From the NCBI GenBank assembly GCA_035277145.1, contig DATELA010000072.1, positions 1-64,000 on the forward strand: a stretch of DNA of 64,000 nucleotides, read 5' to 3'. The notes beneath the pieces are model-generated. The model did no database searches and was not told where the DNA came from. It saw only the letters and a list, made by a program, of their open reading frames with translations. Origin of the DNA: DASRAP01 sp035277145. GTDB taxonomy: Bacteria > Gemmatimonadota > Gemmatimonadetes > Gemmatimonadales > Gemmatimonadaceae. Position 1 is the stretch's first letter. Every line of letters starts with the position of its first letter. The translations under genes were made by a program, and so were the position numbers. This document shows, piece after piece, positions 40,431 to 48,889 of this stretch.

Positions 40431-41471
40431 ATGAACCCGCGACGTGTGATCTCGGTTGTTGGCTGCCACGCCGAAGGCGAGGTCGGCGACGTGATTGTCG
40501 GCGGCGTGCTGCCCCCTGCCGGTGCAACGCTGTTTGAGCAGATGCAAACGATGCAGCGCGAGCACGACCACATTCGCCGAGTGCTGCTGTGTGAGCCGCG
40601 CGGGAGCGTTGCACGCCACTGCAACCTGCTCGTGCCGAGCAAACGCGATGACTGCGTCACCGGCGTCATCATCATGGAGCCGACCGAGTATGTGCCAAGC
40701 TCGGGCTCGAATCTGATTTGCGTCGCGACGGTGTTGCTCGAGACCGGCGTCGTTGAGATGAAGGAGCCGGAGACCATCGTCGCGATTGAAGCGCCGGGCG
40801 GCCCGGTGCGCGCACGCGCGAAATGCAAAGATGGTAAGTGTGTGTCAGTCGAACTCGAGAACGTGCCGTCGTTCGTCGACCGGCTCGACGCATCTATAGA
40901 AGTCGCCGGTCACGGCACGATCACGCTCGACGTCGCGTACGGCGGAATGTTCTACGCGATCGTCGACGGAACGAAGCTCGGATTCTCAGTCGCCGCCGAT
41001 GAAGCGCGCGACCTTGCGATTCTTGGCGAAAAGATTCGGATCGCGGCGCGGGAACAACTCGACGTCGTGCATCCCGCAATTCCCGGCATTCGCGGCGTCA
41101 GTATCGTGCAGATCAATCGTCCGTTCGCGGGTGTCGGCGAGGTCACGCGCAACACATGCATCGTGGCACCAGGCCGCAGCGACCGCAGCCCCACCGGCAC
41201 GGGCACGTGCGCGCGCATGGCGGTGTTACACGCGCGCGGACAGATGCGCGTCGGTGACTGGATGGTGCACGAATCACTCATTGGCTCGCAGTTTCGCGGA
41301 CGCATACTCGGCGAGACCAAGGTGAACGGACGCGCGGCGATTCTTCCGTCGGTCGAAGGACGCGCGTGGATCACGGGATTCCATCAGTACGTCGTGGACG
41401 CGCAGGATCCCTGGCCTCAGGGATACGTGCTCAACGATACATGGGGCGTCACGGGGACCGTCGAGCAGTAG
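40431..41471 (+). CDS. Proline racemase family (hydroxyproline epimerase/dehydratase-like)
   Basis: The protein is 346 residues. The family is marked by the N-terminal VVGCHAEGEVGDVIVGG, GGMFYAIVD and the C-terminal GTGTCARMAVLHARGQ. In racemases two cysteines act, in MCGH and SPCGTG motifs. Here the first reads NLICVAT (Cys kept, GH lost) and the second SPTGTG (Thr in place of Cys). A Cys/Thr pair is known from trans-3-hydroxy-L-proline dehydratases, so dehydratase-like chemistry is more likely than racemisation. It starts 104 bases from divergent padR and is followed closely by vanY-like and mpaA-like genes. Confidence 0.82.
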   Translation: MNPRRVISVVGCHAEGEVGDVIVGGVLPPAGATLFEQMQTMQREHDHIRRVLLCEPRGSVARHCNLLVPSKRDDCVTGVIIMEPTEYVPSSGSNLICVATVLLETGVVEMKEPETIVAIEAPGGPVRARAKCKDGKCVSVELENVPSFVDRLDASIEVAGHGTITLDVAYGGMFYAIVDGTKLGFSVAADEARDLAILGEKIRIAAREQLDVVHPAIPGIRGVSIVQINRPFAGVGEVTRNTCIVAPGRSDRSPTGTGTCARMAVLHARGQMRVGDWMVHESLIGSQFRGRILGETKVNGRAAILPSVEGRAWITGFHQYVVDAQDPWPQGYVLNDTWGVTGTVEQ

Positions 41472-41473
41472 CT

Positions 41474-42181
41474 TTGTTCGTGCTCAAAAGCGCGGAGTTG
41501 GTCGGCCAAGCCGATTCCCACCTGTGCACTGCGCAGGAAGCCGCAGAGTTTGGCGCACCGGTCCACGCCGACGTTGTCGCGCCGTTGCGTGCGTTGCGCG
41601 CCGCCGCAGCGGAATCGGGCTTTCAACTGACCGTCCTGAGCGGCTACCGCGGCTTCGATCGCCAGCTCTCCATCTGGAACCGCAAAGCGCGCGGCGACCT
41701 TGCGGTGCTGGACTCCGACGCGCGGCCGCTCGATATCGCCAAGCTTTCCCAGCGCGACCTGGCATACGCAATCCTGCGCTGGTCGGCGCTGCCGGGCGCG
41801 TCGCGGCACCACTGGGGCACGGACATCGACATCTATGATATGGCCGCCAAACCGCCCGGTCACGAAGTCGATCTGGTACCCGCCGAGGTGGAGCCAGGTG
41901 GGATGTTCGCGGCGATGCACGCGTGGCTGGACGAACGAATCGCGTCGAAAACGGCGTGCGGGTTCTTTCGTCCTTATGACGCGGACCGAAGCGGTGTCGC
42001 GCCGGAACGGTGGCACATCAGCTACGCTCCGGTGTCCACAGAGTGCCAGCGTCTTCTGACCACGAACGTGCTTCGAACAACGATCGAGAATGCGGACATG
42101 ATGCTCAGAGACGTCGTGCTCACGCATTTGAACGACATCTTCGACCGCTTCGTGACCAACACCAATCCCGCGTTCGCGTGA
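41474..42181 (+). CDS. VanY-type D-alanyl-D-alanine carboxypeptidase (M15)
   Basis: The protein is 235 residues from a TTG two bases after the preceding stop; a GTG at 41480 is equally possible. Peptidase M15B motifs are SGYRGFDRQLSIW, SRHHWGTDIDIYD (zinc His and Asp) and RWHISY (zinc His). It should trim the terminal D-Ala or act on peptide stems. No signal peptide is visible, so it may work on cytoplasmic murein peptides or have an unusual export route. The next gene (MpaA-like) overlaps its stop. Confidence 0.85.
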   Translation: MFVLKSAELVGQADSHLCTAQEAAEFGAPVHADVVAPLRALRAAAAESGFQLTVLSGYRGFDRQLSIWNRKARGDLAVLDSDARPLDIAKLSQRDLAYAILRWSALPGASRHHWGTDIDIYDMAAKPPGHEVDLVPAEVEPGGMFAAMHAWLDERIASKTACGFFRPYDADRSGVAPERWHISYAPVSTECQRLLTTNVLRTTIENADMMLRDVVLTHLNDIFDRFVTNTNPAFA

Positions 42182-42894
42182 GCGCCGACAAAGCGCCGTC
42201 GCTGCGCGCGCGTGCGGACTGGGGAACGATTCAATGGAAGCCCAGCTCGTATGGCCATTCGCATCTCGGTGCAACGCTCGAGGTGTGGAAGCCCGCCGGC
42301 CACTGCTCGCTGCTGATCTTCGCCGGCATTCATGGCGAGGAACCTGAGACGACGTATGCATTGTCGCGCGCGTTCCGCCAACTCGTGGCACCATCCGAAC
42401 ACGCCGCGGTCGTACTCGCAGCAAATCCGGATGGACTCAGTCGCGGCACGCGCGGCAATGCGCGTGGCGTGGACCTCAATCGCAATTTTCCCACGCGCGA
42501 TTGGCGACCGGGAACGGTGACGCATCGTTCGACCATTGAAGATCCGAGCGACATTTTGTTGAGCACCGGAGTGAACGCGGCGTCGGAACCAGAAACGCAA
42601 GCGTTGATGGCGTTGATTCACGATTTGAAACCCAGTGTGGTGATTGCATTGCATGCGCCACTCGCGTGCATCGATGACGCGAACGCGAGCCCGCTCGGCG
42701 AACGCCTCGCCAAGCGCACCGGCATGCCGCTCGTGCGCGACGTAGGGTATCCGACGCCGGGATCGTTCGGTACGTGGGGCGGCGAGCGTGGACTCGCGGT
42801 GATTACGTATGAGTTTCCGCTCGCGGCGACCGAAGTGTTGATGAGAGATCACGTTCCCGTGTTGGTGGATTTGCTCACCCGACCGGAGTTCTGA
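42178..42894 (+). CDS. mpaA: Murein peptide amidase A-like carboxypeptidase (M14)
   Basis: The protein is 238 residues. It should split the gamma-D-Glu to meso-diaminopimelate bond in free murein peptides. The M14 zinc site is HGEE (HxxE near residue 42) with the later His in ALHAP; GVDLNRNFPTRDW is the substrate-binding segment, and catalytic Glu is in TYEFPL. Length and the absence of a signal peptide fit cytoplasmic MpaA. The GTG start overlaps the vanY-like stop (GTGA). Its product would feed the L-Ala-D/L-Glu epimerase encoded at 27112-28137. Confidence 0.85.
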   Translation: MSADKAPSLRARADWGTIQWKPSSYGHSHLGATLEVWKPAGHCSLLIFAGIHGEEPETTYALSRAFRQLVAPSEHAAVVLAANPDGLSRGTRGNARGVDLNRNFPTRDWRPGTVTHRSTIEDPSDILLSTGVNAASEPETQALMALIHDLKPSVVIALHAPLACIDDANASPLGERLAKRTGMPLVRDVGYPTPGSFGTWGGERGLAVITYEFPLAATEVLMRDHVPVLVDLLTRPEF

Positions 42895-42898
42895 ACCC

Positions 42899-44131
42899 AT
42901 GGTTCTCAACTACATCTGGGTCGCGTTCTTCCTCATTGCGCTCGTGGTCGCGTTGGTGCGGCTCGTGTTCTACGGCGACATGGCGGTGTTCACGAACATC
43001 GTGACGAGCACGTTCGACACCGCAAAAACCGGATTCGAGATCTCGCTTGGTCTCACCGGCGTGCTGACGTTGTGGCTCGGTCTGATGAAGGTCGGCGAGG
43101 CAGGTGGCGCGGTGAACGTACTCGCGCGCGCGACGCGGCCGTTTTTTTCGCGGCTCTTTCCAGGAATTCCAGCCGACCATCCGGCCCACGGTTCGATCAT
43201 CATGAACTTCGCGTCGAACATGCTCGGTCTCGACAATGCGGCGACGCCACTTGGCCTCAAGGCCATGCAGGAAATGCAGTCGCTGAATCCCGAGAAGGAC
43301 ACCGCGACGAACGCGCAGATCATGTTCCTGGTGTTGAACACGTCGGGGCTGACCGTAATTCCGATCAGCATCATGGCGATTCGCGCACAGATGGGCGCGG
43401 CCAATCCCGCCGACGTTTTCCTGCCGATTCTTGTCACGACGTATTTCGCGACACTCGTCGCGTTGATCTACGTCGGCATCGTACAACGAATCAATCTGCT
43501 CGACCCCGTCATTCTCGCGTGGCTCATCGGACTGACGGCACTCGTGAGCGCCGTGATGTTCGCGTTCGCGCACGCACCGCAGGACCGTATCGACGCCGTT
43601 TCAAAGCTCGTCGCGAACGTCACGCTCTTCGGCGTGGTTTCCGGCTTCATCCTGATGGCCACGGTGAAGCGAATCAACGTCTACGACGCATTCATCGAGG
43701 GTGCGAAGGAAGGCTTTCAGGTCGCCATTCGGATCATTCCGTATCTGGTCGCGATTCTGGTGGCGATCGGTGTGTTTCGCGCGTCGGGCGCGCTGGGCTT
43801 GCTCGTCGACGGGGTCGGTCAGGTGGTCGCGGCGCTTGGGCTCCCGACCGACTGGGTTCCGTCGTTGCCGACGGCGCTCATGAAACCGCTGAGCGGGAGC
43901 GGGGCACGCGGGATGATGGTCGACGCAATGAACACGTACGGCGTCGACTCGTTCGTCGGACGGCTCTCCGCCACGTTCCAGGGAGCGACGGATACGACGT
44001 TCTACGTGCTCGCCCTGTACTTTGGATCAGTCGGAGTGCGCAAGACACGCCACGCGGTGGCGGGCGGATTGATCGCCGATCTCGCTGGTGTCGTTGCGGC
44101 AATCATCGTGGCGTACGTGTTCTGGGGCTGA
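42899..44131 (+). CDS. SpmA-SpmB fusion (nucleoside-recognition membrane protein)
   Basis: The protein is 410 residues with about ten membrane helices. The N-terminal half (about 1-205) matches SpmA (LGLMKVGEAGGAV, PAHGSIIMNFASNMLGLDNAATPLG) and the C-terminal half (about 230-410) matches SpmB (RIIPYLVAILVAIGVFRASGAL, MKPLSGSGARG, QGATDTTFYVLALYFG). In Bacillus these two proteins affect spore core dehydration; the fused form occurs in non-sporing bacteria, where its role is unclear. The ATG is five bases after the mpaA stop, suggesting a link with wall metabolism. Confidence 0.9.
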   Translation: MVLNYIWVAFFLIALVVALVRLVFYGDMAVFTNIVTSTFDTAKTGFEISLGLTGVLTLWLGLMKVGEAGGAVNVLARATRPFFSRLFPGIPADHPAHGSIIMNFASNMLGLDNAATPLGLKAMQEMQSLNPEKDTATNAQIMFLVLNTSGLTVIPISIMAIRAQMGAANPADVFLPILVTTYFATLVALIYVGIVQRINLLDPVILAWLIGLTALVSAVMFAFAHAPQDRIDAVSKLVANVTLFGVVSGFILMATVKRINVYDAFIEGAKEGFQVAIRIIPYLVAILVAIGVFRASGALGLLVDGVGQVVAALGLPTDWVPSLPTALMKPLSGSGARGMMVDAMNTYGVDSFVGRLSATFQGATDTTFYVLALYFGSVGVRKTRHAVAGGLIADLAGVVAAIIVAYVFWG

Positions 44132-44158
44132 TGCACGCACCGGCGGCGAGGTCGCGCG

Positions 44159-44767
44159 TCAATCCTCAGTGGCGGCGTTGCTGAGGTCGCGCGCGATGCC
44201 ATCGAAAACTTCAGCCACGGCGCACGAGAAGCCCGGTATGACGTCGCCTCCGTCAAGCACGTCGGTTTCGTGGAGCCTCCGCACGCGTCCATCGACCGCG
44301 TATGCCGACACACGTCGCCTCACGGGATCTGCAACCCAGATCAGCGACGTACCAGCTTCGAAATAGTCGCTGACCTTTTCTTCAAGCGCCGCCGCGGTAT
44401 CGCTCGGCGAAAGCACTTCGACCGCGAGATCCGGCGCGAGGCGGAGAAAGCCCGCGCGCACGCCCTCCGGCGGCAATCTTCCGGCCCGAACGAACGATGC
44501 GTCGGGCACGCGCACAGTGTGTGGGAGGCGGACCAGCTCATATCCGACGCCGTCGGCGAACACGCGGCCCAGGTTACGAGCTTTCACGTAGCCGGACAAC
44601 AACACGACGAAGTTGGTCACGGCGCAACCGTGTGGGCCGCCGGGTGCGGGCGTCACGCGCACCTCACCACGGACGAGTTCCACATCGCCGCTTTCCTTGG
44701 GAAGCGGGTACTCGAGGAATTCCGCGGGCGTCATCAGCATGACGTCCGATCCCGCAGTGGTTGCCAT
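44159..44767 (-). CDS. Uma2-family putative nuclease
   Basis: The protein is 202 residues from the ATG at 44767, with GGAGAG four bases upstream. The Uma2 (DUF820) PD-(D/E)xK pattern is present: ELVRGEVRVTPAPGGPHG, VPDASFV, LAVEVLSPSD and EKVSDYFEAGTSLIWVADP. Such proteins are often scattered in genomes and may be mobile; no transposase is nearby. It faces away from mpl and converges on the SpmAB gene. Activity on DNA is inferred from the fold only. Confidence 0.88.
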   Translation of the reverse strand: MATTAGSDVMLMTPAEFLEYPLPKESGDVELVRGEVRVTPAPGGPHGCAVTNFVVLLSGYVKARNLGRVFADGVGYELVRLPHTVRVPDASFVRAGRLPPEGVRAGFLRLAPDLAVEVLSPSDTAAALEEKVSDYFEAGTSLIWVADPVRRRVSAYAVDGRVRRLHETDVLDGGDVIPGFSCAVAEVFDGIARDLSNAATED

Positions 44768-44904
44768 GGGACTCTCCACAAATTGGCCACGGTGAACGAA
44801 GCGTACGCTCGGCGGACGCCGCTGGGCAAGGATGCATGGGGCCACGATACGGCCGCGGCAACGAAACGCTGGCACCATTCCTACGCGTCCGTCATCATTC
44901 GAGC

Positions 44905-46335
44905 GTGAAACGCATTCACTTAGTGGGCGTGGCTGGAACAGGCATGGGCGCATTCGCCGGGATGCTCAAAGCGGCAGGACACACGGTCACCGGCAGCGAC
45001 GAGAACGTCTACCCGCCGATGAGCGACATGCTGCGCGAGTGGCAGGTCGAGGTGTTCACGCCGTACTCGCCCGCGAATCTCGATCGCGCGCGACCCGATC
45101 TCGTCATCATCGGCAATGTCATTCGCGCGGTGAATCCCGAAGCGACCGCGGTGCGCGAGCGCGGCATGCCGCAAATGAGTTTTCCGGCGGCGTTCGGCGA
45201 ACTCATCATCAAGGACAAACACAGCATCGTCATCACCGGCACGCACGGAAAAACCACGACGTCCGCGCTGATGGGACACGTGCTCGTCGAAGCCGGACTC
45301 GATCCGACGTTTCTCGTCGGTGGCGTGACACTCAACTACGACAGCAATTACCGGCTTGGCAACGGCAGGTACGTCGTGGTTGAAGGCGACGAATATGACA
45401 CGGCGTATTTCGACAAAGGCCCGAAGTTTCTGCACTACCGCGCACGCACGGCGCTGTTGACGAGCATCGAGTTCGACCACGCCGACATCTATCGCGACAT
45501 CGCGCACTATGAATCGAGTTTCGTGAAGTTTTGCGCAACGATGCCGCGCGAAGGATGGCTCGGGGTAAGCTCAGCGTATCCCCGCGCCGTCGAGATTGCG
45601 CGGGACGCGAACACAACCACGGTGAACACGTACGGGACACGAGCGCGCGGCGAGCGAGATGATGCGCCGTACTCGGATTTCGTGGCCACCGACGTGTCGA
45701 CATCGCATGCAGGCCTTGGCTTTCGCGTGCGCGCGCCGCGAGGCGAGGTGATCGAGGTGTTGCTCCCGATGTCGGGCCGTCACAACGTCGAGAATGCCGT
45801 CGGCGTGTACGCAGCAGCGCGACAACTCGGCGTCGAGCCCGACTCAATTGCAAAAGCATTCGCGAGTTTCCGCGGTGTGAAACGCCGGCAGGAACCGCGC
45901 GGCGAACCTGGCGGCGTCTTGATCATCGACGATTTCGCACATCATCCCACCGCGGTGCGAGAAACGATTGCGGGAATTCGCGAGCGATACGCCGGTCGCC
46001 GGCTCTGGGCTGTATTCGAACCGCGCTCGAATACGAGTCGCCGCAACACGTACCAGGCCGAATACGAATCGGCGTTCAATGAAGCGGATGTCGTCGTACT
46101 GCAAACTCCCGAGCCGCACGATAAGGTGCCCGCCGATCAGCAGCTCGACGTGAACGCGATCGTTCGCACCGCTTCCAAACGCGGCATTGAAGCGCATGCA
46201 TTGCCGAGCGCCGCGGCGATCAAGGAACGGCTCGTCAACGGTGCGCGCGCGGGCGACGTCATTCTCGTCATGAGCAACGGATCGTTCGGCGGATTGATCC
46301 CGGGGCTTCTCGACCAGCTCGCAAAGCGCGCATAG
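44905..46335 (+). CDS. mpl: UDP-MurNAc:L-Ala-gamma-D-Glu-mDAP ligase
   Basis: The protein is 476 residues. It reattaches recycled tripeptide to UDP-MurNAc, returning it to wall synthesis. The Mur-ligase order is visible: an N-terminal Rossmann part (HLVGVAGTGMGAFAGMLKAAG), the ATP loop GTHGKTTTSALMG, EGDEYDTAYFDKGPKF which is typical of Mpl rather than MurC, SGRHNVENAVGV and DDFAHHPTAVRETI. The GTG at 44905 gives the family N-terminus; longer readings run into the divergent spacer. It lies near vanY-like and mpaA-like genes, which supports the recycling assignment. Confidence 0.94.
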   Translation: MKRIHLVGVAGTGMGAFAGMLKAAGHTVTGSDENVYPPMSDMLREWQVEVFTPYSPANLDRARPDLVIIGNVIRAVNPEATAVRERGMPQMSFPAAFGELIIKDKHSIVITGTHGKTTTSALMGHVLVEAGLDPTFLVGGVTLNYDSNYRLGNGRYVVVEGDEYDTAYFDKGPKFLHYRARTALLTSIEFDHADIYRDIAHYESSFVKFCATMPREGWLGVSSAYPRAVEIARDANTTTVNTYGTRARGERDDAPYSDFVATDVSTSHAGLGFRVRAPRGEVIEVLLPMSGRHNVENAVGVYAAARQLGVEPDSIAKAFASFRGVKRRQEPRGEPGGVLIIDDFAHHPTAVRETIAGIRERYAGRRLWAVFEPRSNTSRRNTYQAEYESAFNEADVVVLQTPEPHDKVPADQQLDVNAIVRTASKRGIEAHALPSAAAIKERLVNGARAGDVILVMSNGSFGGLIPGLLDQLAKRA

Positions 46336-46342
46336 TTCTGGC

Positions 46343-47728
46343 ATGCGGCGACTGGCGTGGGTCCTCAGCTGCTCCGCCTTGGTCGGTTGCGGAACTGAGG
46401 TATTCGGGCCCGCACGCATTGCACGCCCGTACGTGAACGTCACGAGTGTCGATGCAAACCTGACCAACGTCCTCGCCGCGTCCATCACCGCGACGCTGGT
46501 GCGCGCGGACAGTGCGCGCGTGTCATACCACATCGTCGGCGCAACAGGCGACAGCGTCACACCGGCAATCGACGCGAATGACACCCTGCAACTTCCCGTG
46601 TACGGTTTGCTCGCCGGACAAGCGTATGCGTTTCGCGTAATCGCGTACGGCGCGGGCGGTACGACCACGAGCGATTCGGTGACGCTGACAACCGGTGCGC
46701 TTCCGCTCGACCTACCGTCGTTCACAACCACGGGAACGTCGTCAGCAAATGGCTACGTGGTGTTTTCGTCAGGCAAGTACGGACTCGTGATCGATTACAC
46801 CGGCCGCGTCGTGTGGTATCACGCGTTCGAGCCAAGCGGACCCGGACTCAACTTCATCGCGCAATCAAACGGGCGGTACGCTGCACAACCGCCTGCTCCT
46901 GGTGCGACGCCGGTGTGGCATGAGATCGCACCAAGCGGTGAGCTCACACGCACGTTTGGCTGCACGCGCGGACTCGCGCCACGCTTTCACGACCTCATTC
47001 GCGAAACCGACGACTCGTATTGGATCATTTGCGACGACGTCCGCACGGTTGACCTGTCGGGCATCGGGGGCAACGCGGCAGCGAAGGTTACCGCCGCGGA
47101 AATCCAGCAGATCGGCGCAAACGGCATTCTGCAGTTCAGTTGGAGTGCGTTTGACTACCTCGACATCACCGATCTCGATCCCGCAAGCCGCGGTGGCGCC
47201 GTTGTGAACTGGACGCACGCCAACGCGATTGCGCTCAACGACGACGGCACGCTCGTGGTGTCGTTCCGCAACCTCAACGAAATCATCGCGATTAACACGT
47301 CCACCGGCTCAATCGACTGGCGGCTCGGCGGCATGCGAGACGACTACGGACTCGCCGCCTGCTGCGGGACGCTGTTCTCGCGGCAACACGGGGTGCGATT
47401 CACTGCTGACGGCAACGTCGTGCTCCTCGATAACTCGGGAACGCCGGGCGACTCGCGCGTGCGGCGTTACTCGCTCGATGTCGCGCAGCGACAGGCGCAG
47501 TCGCGTGGTGCATTCAGCGCGACGCCACCGGTCGTCGCAGGAGTCGGCGGCAGCGTACAAGAGTTGCCGAGTGGCAACATCCTTGCTGCGTTCGGCGATG
47601 GCGCACGGGTCGAGGAGATCAACGCAAACGGCGATGTCGTTTGGCGAATCGACGGCAATCCCGGCTATGTATTCCGCGCACAACGCATCGCATCGCTCTA
47701 CGCGCCGGGTGTCGGCACGTCACGCTGA
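46343..47728 (+). CDS. Arylsulfotransferase-like lipoprotein
   Basis: The protein is 461 residues with a lipoprotein signal (WVLSCSALVGC). A fibronectin-like region (about 28-120) precedes an arylsulfotransferase (ASST)-type propeller. Typical pieces are GYVVFSSGKYGLVIDYTGRVVWYH, NWTHANAIALNDDGTLVVSFRN, SIDWRLGG, FSRQHGVRFTADGNVVLLDNS and NGDVVWRI. ASST moves sulfate between phenols in the periplasm using a histidine; the His in QHGVRF or THANAI would be the candidate. Whether it is an active sulfotransferase is uncertain. It starts seven bases after mpl. Confidence 0.8.
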   Translation: MRRLAWVLSCSALVGCGTEVFGPARIARPYVNVTSVDANLTNVLAASITATLVRADSARVSYHIVGATGDSVTPAIDANDTLQLPVYGLLAGQAYAFRVIAYGAGGTTTSDSVTLTTGALPLDLPSFTTTGTSSANGYVVFSSGKYGLVIDYTGRVVWYHAFEPSGPGLNFIAQSNGRYAAQPPAPGATPVWHEIAPSGELTRTFGCTRGLAPRFHDLIRETDDSYWIICDDVRTVDLSGIGGNAAAKVTAAEIQQIGANGILQFSWSAFDYLDITDLDPASRGGAVVNWTHANAIALNDDGTLVVSFRNLNEIIAINTSTGSIDWRLGGMRDDYGLAACCGTLFSRQHGVRFTADGNVVLLDNSGTPGDSRVRRYSLDVAQRQAQSRGAFSATPPVVAGVGGSVQELPSGNILAAFGDGARVEEINANGDVVWRIDGNPGYVFRAQRIASLYAPGVGTSR

Positions 47729-47762
47729 CACGATCTCGAAGTCTCACGGTAGATTCAGCGCG

Positions 47763-48293
47763 GTGAAGAGCACCGCGTGGACAATCAGACGACTGTACGA
47801 ACTCGACGACGCGCACATCGTCGCGCTCGCCGATATTCTGATCGATTCCGTTGAGGGAGGCGCATCCGTTGGGTTCATGCAACCACTGACCCGCGAACGT
47901 GCGCTCGATTTCTGGCAGCGCGTTGCGCGGCGCGTGAAAACGGGTGCGCGCGCAATTCTCATTGCGGAAGATGAACACGGGATTTGCGGAACCGTGCAAT
48001 TGGTACTCGACATCGCCGACAACCAGCCGCACCGCGCAGATCTCGTGAAAATGCTTGTACATCGCCGCATGCGCCGTCGCGGACTGGGACGCGCATTGTT
48101 GCTCGCCGCTGAGGGACTCGCGCTCGAATGCAACAGAACCGTCCTGGTACTCGATGCCGTGACAAATGGTGACGCGTCACGCATGTACGAACGGCTCGGA
48201 TGGATTCGAGTAGGAGACGTCCCCAATTTCGCCCTGTTTCCAGACGGCGAGCCGTGCAGCACAACCTTCTACTATCGCGACCTGCTCGCGTAG
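47763..48293 (+). CDS. GNAT-family N-acetyltransferase
   Basis: The protein is 176 residues. The acetyl-CoA-binding segment is KMLVHRRMRRRGLGRALLLAAE, preceded by a strand GTVQLVLD and followed by VLDAVTNGDASRMYERLGW and a C-terminal TFYYRDL. It resembles small-molecule acetyltransferases. A GTG at 47763 is the first start after the previous stop; TAGATT seven bases before it could be a -10 box, giving another short or absent leader. Substrate unknown. Confidence 0.88.
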   Translation: MKSTAWTIRRLYELDDAHIVALADILIDSVEGGASVGFMQPLTRERALDFWQRVARRVKTGARAILIAEDEHGICGTVQLVLDIADNQPHRADLVKMLVHRRMRRRGLGRALLLAAEGLALECNRTVLVLDAVTNGDASRMYERLGWIRVGDVPNFALFPDGEPCSTTFYYRDLLA

Positions 48294-48328
48294 TGCATTC
48301 TTCGCGTCGCCTCTAACCGCACTCATCC

Positions 48329-48889
48329 ATGTCGAGCATTCTGCCGCTGTGGGCACCAATTCTGTTGTCAGCTGTGATCGTGTGGGTCGCCAGCTCGATC
48401 GTGCACATGGTGATCAAGTGGCACAACAACGATCAAATCGCGCTGCCCAACGAATCCGCGGTCGCCGACGCGTTGCGCGGCACACCGGCGCAGGACTACC
48501 GCATTCCGTATCCCACCACGCCCGGCGATTTCCGTTCGGCGGAGTTTCAGGAACGCGTGAAGCGCGGACCGATGGCGGTGATCACCATCATGGAAGGCGA
48601 CATGATGACCGCGTTCAAAAAGGCGTTGCTCCTGTGGTTTGTGTATCTCGTTGTGGTTGCGTTCGTCGCCGGCCACGTCGCACACGCAATGCTCGGCCCC
48701 GGCGCCGAGTACAGCGAAGTGTTTCACACGGTCGGGCTCACCGCGTACGCCGCGCTCGGGCTCGGCATCGTCCAGCAATCCATTTGGTGGGGCAAACCGT
48801 GGAAGCCGACGATCAAGTCGATGGTCGACGCATTGCTGTACGCGAGTTTGATGGCCGGGACGTTCGGCTGGCTGTGGCCGAAGATGTAG
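48329..48889 (+). CDS. Four-helix membrane protein of unknown function
   Basis: The protein is 186 residues. Helices are at about 8-28, 96-116, 128-148 and 162-182. Between the first two is a soluble loop with YRIPYPTTPGDFRS and RGPMAVITIMEGD. I have seen similar uncharacterised proteins in several phyla but cannot assign a role. Its 3' end overlaps the convergent LytTR regulator gene by 77 bases. Confidence 0.75.
   Translation: MSSILPLWAPILLSAVIVWVASSIVHMVIKWHNNDQIALPNESAVADALRGTPAQDYRIPYPTTPGDFRSAEFQERVKRGPMAVITIMEGDMMTAFKKALLLWFVYLVVVAFVAGHVAHAMLGPGAEYSEVFHTVGLTAYAALGLGIVQQSIWWGKPWKPTIKSMVDALLYASLMAGTFGWLWPKM

Noticed and set aside
44159..44767. Uma2 gene as part of a mobile element
   Set aside because: No transposase, terminal inverted repeat or target duplication is visible around it.
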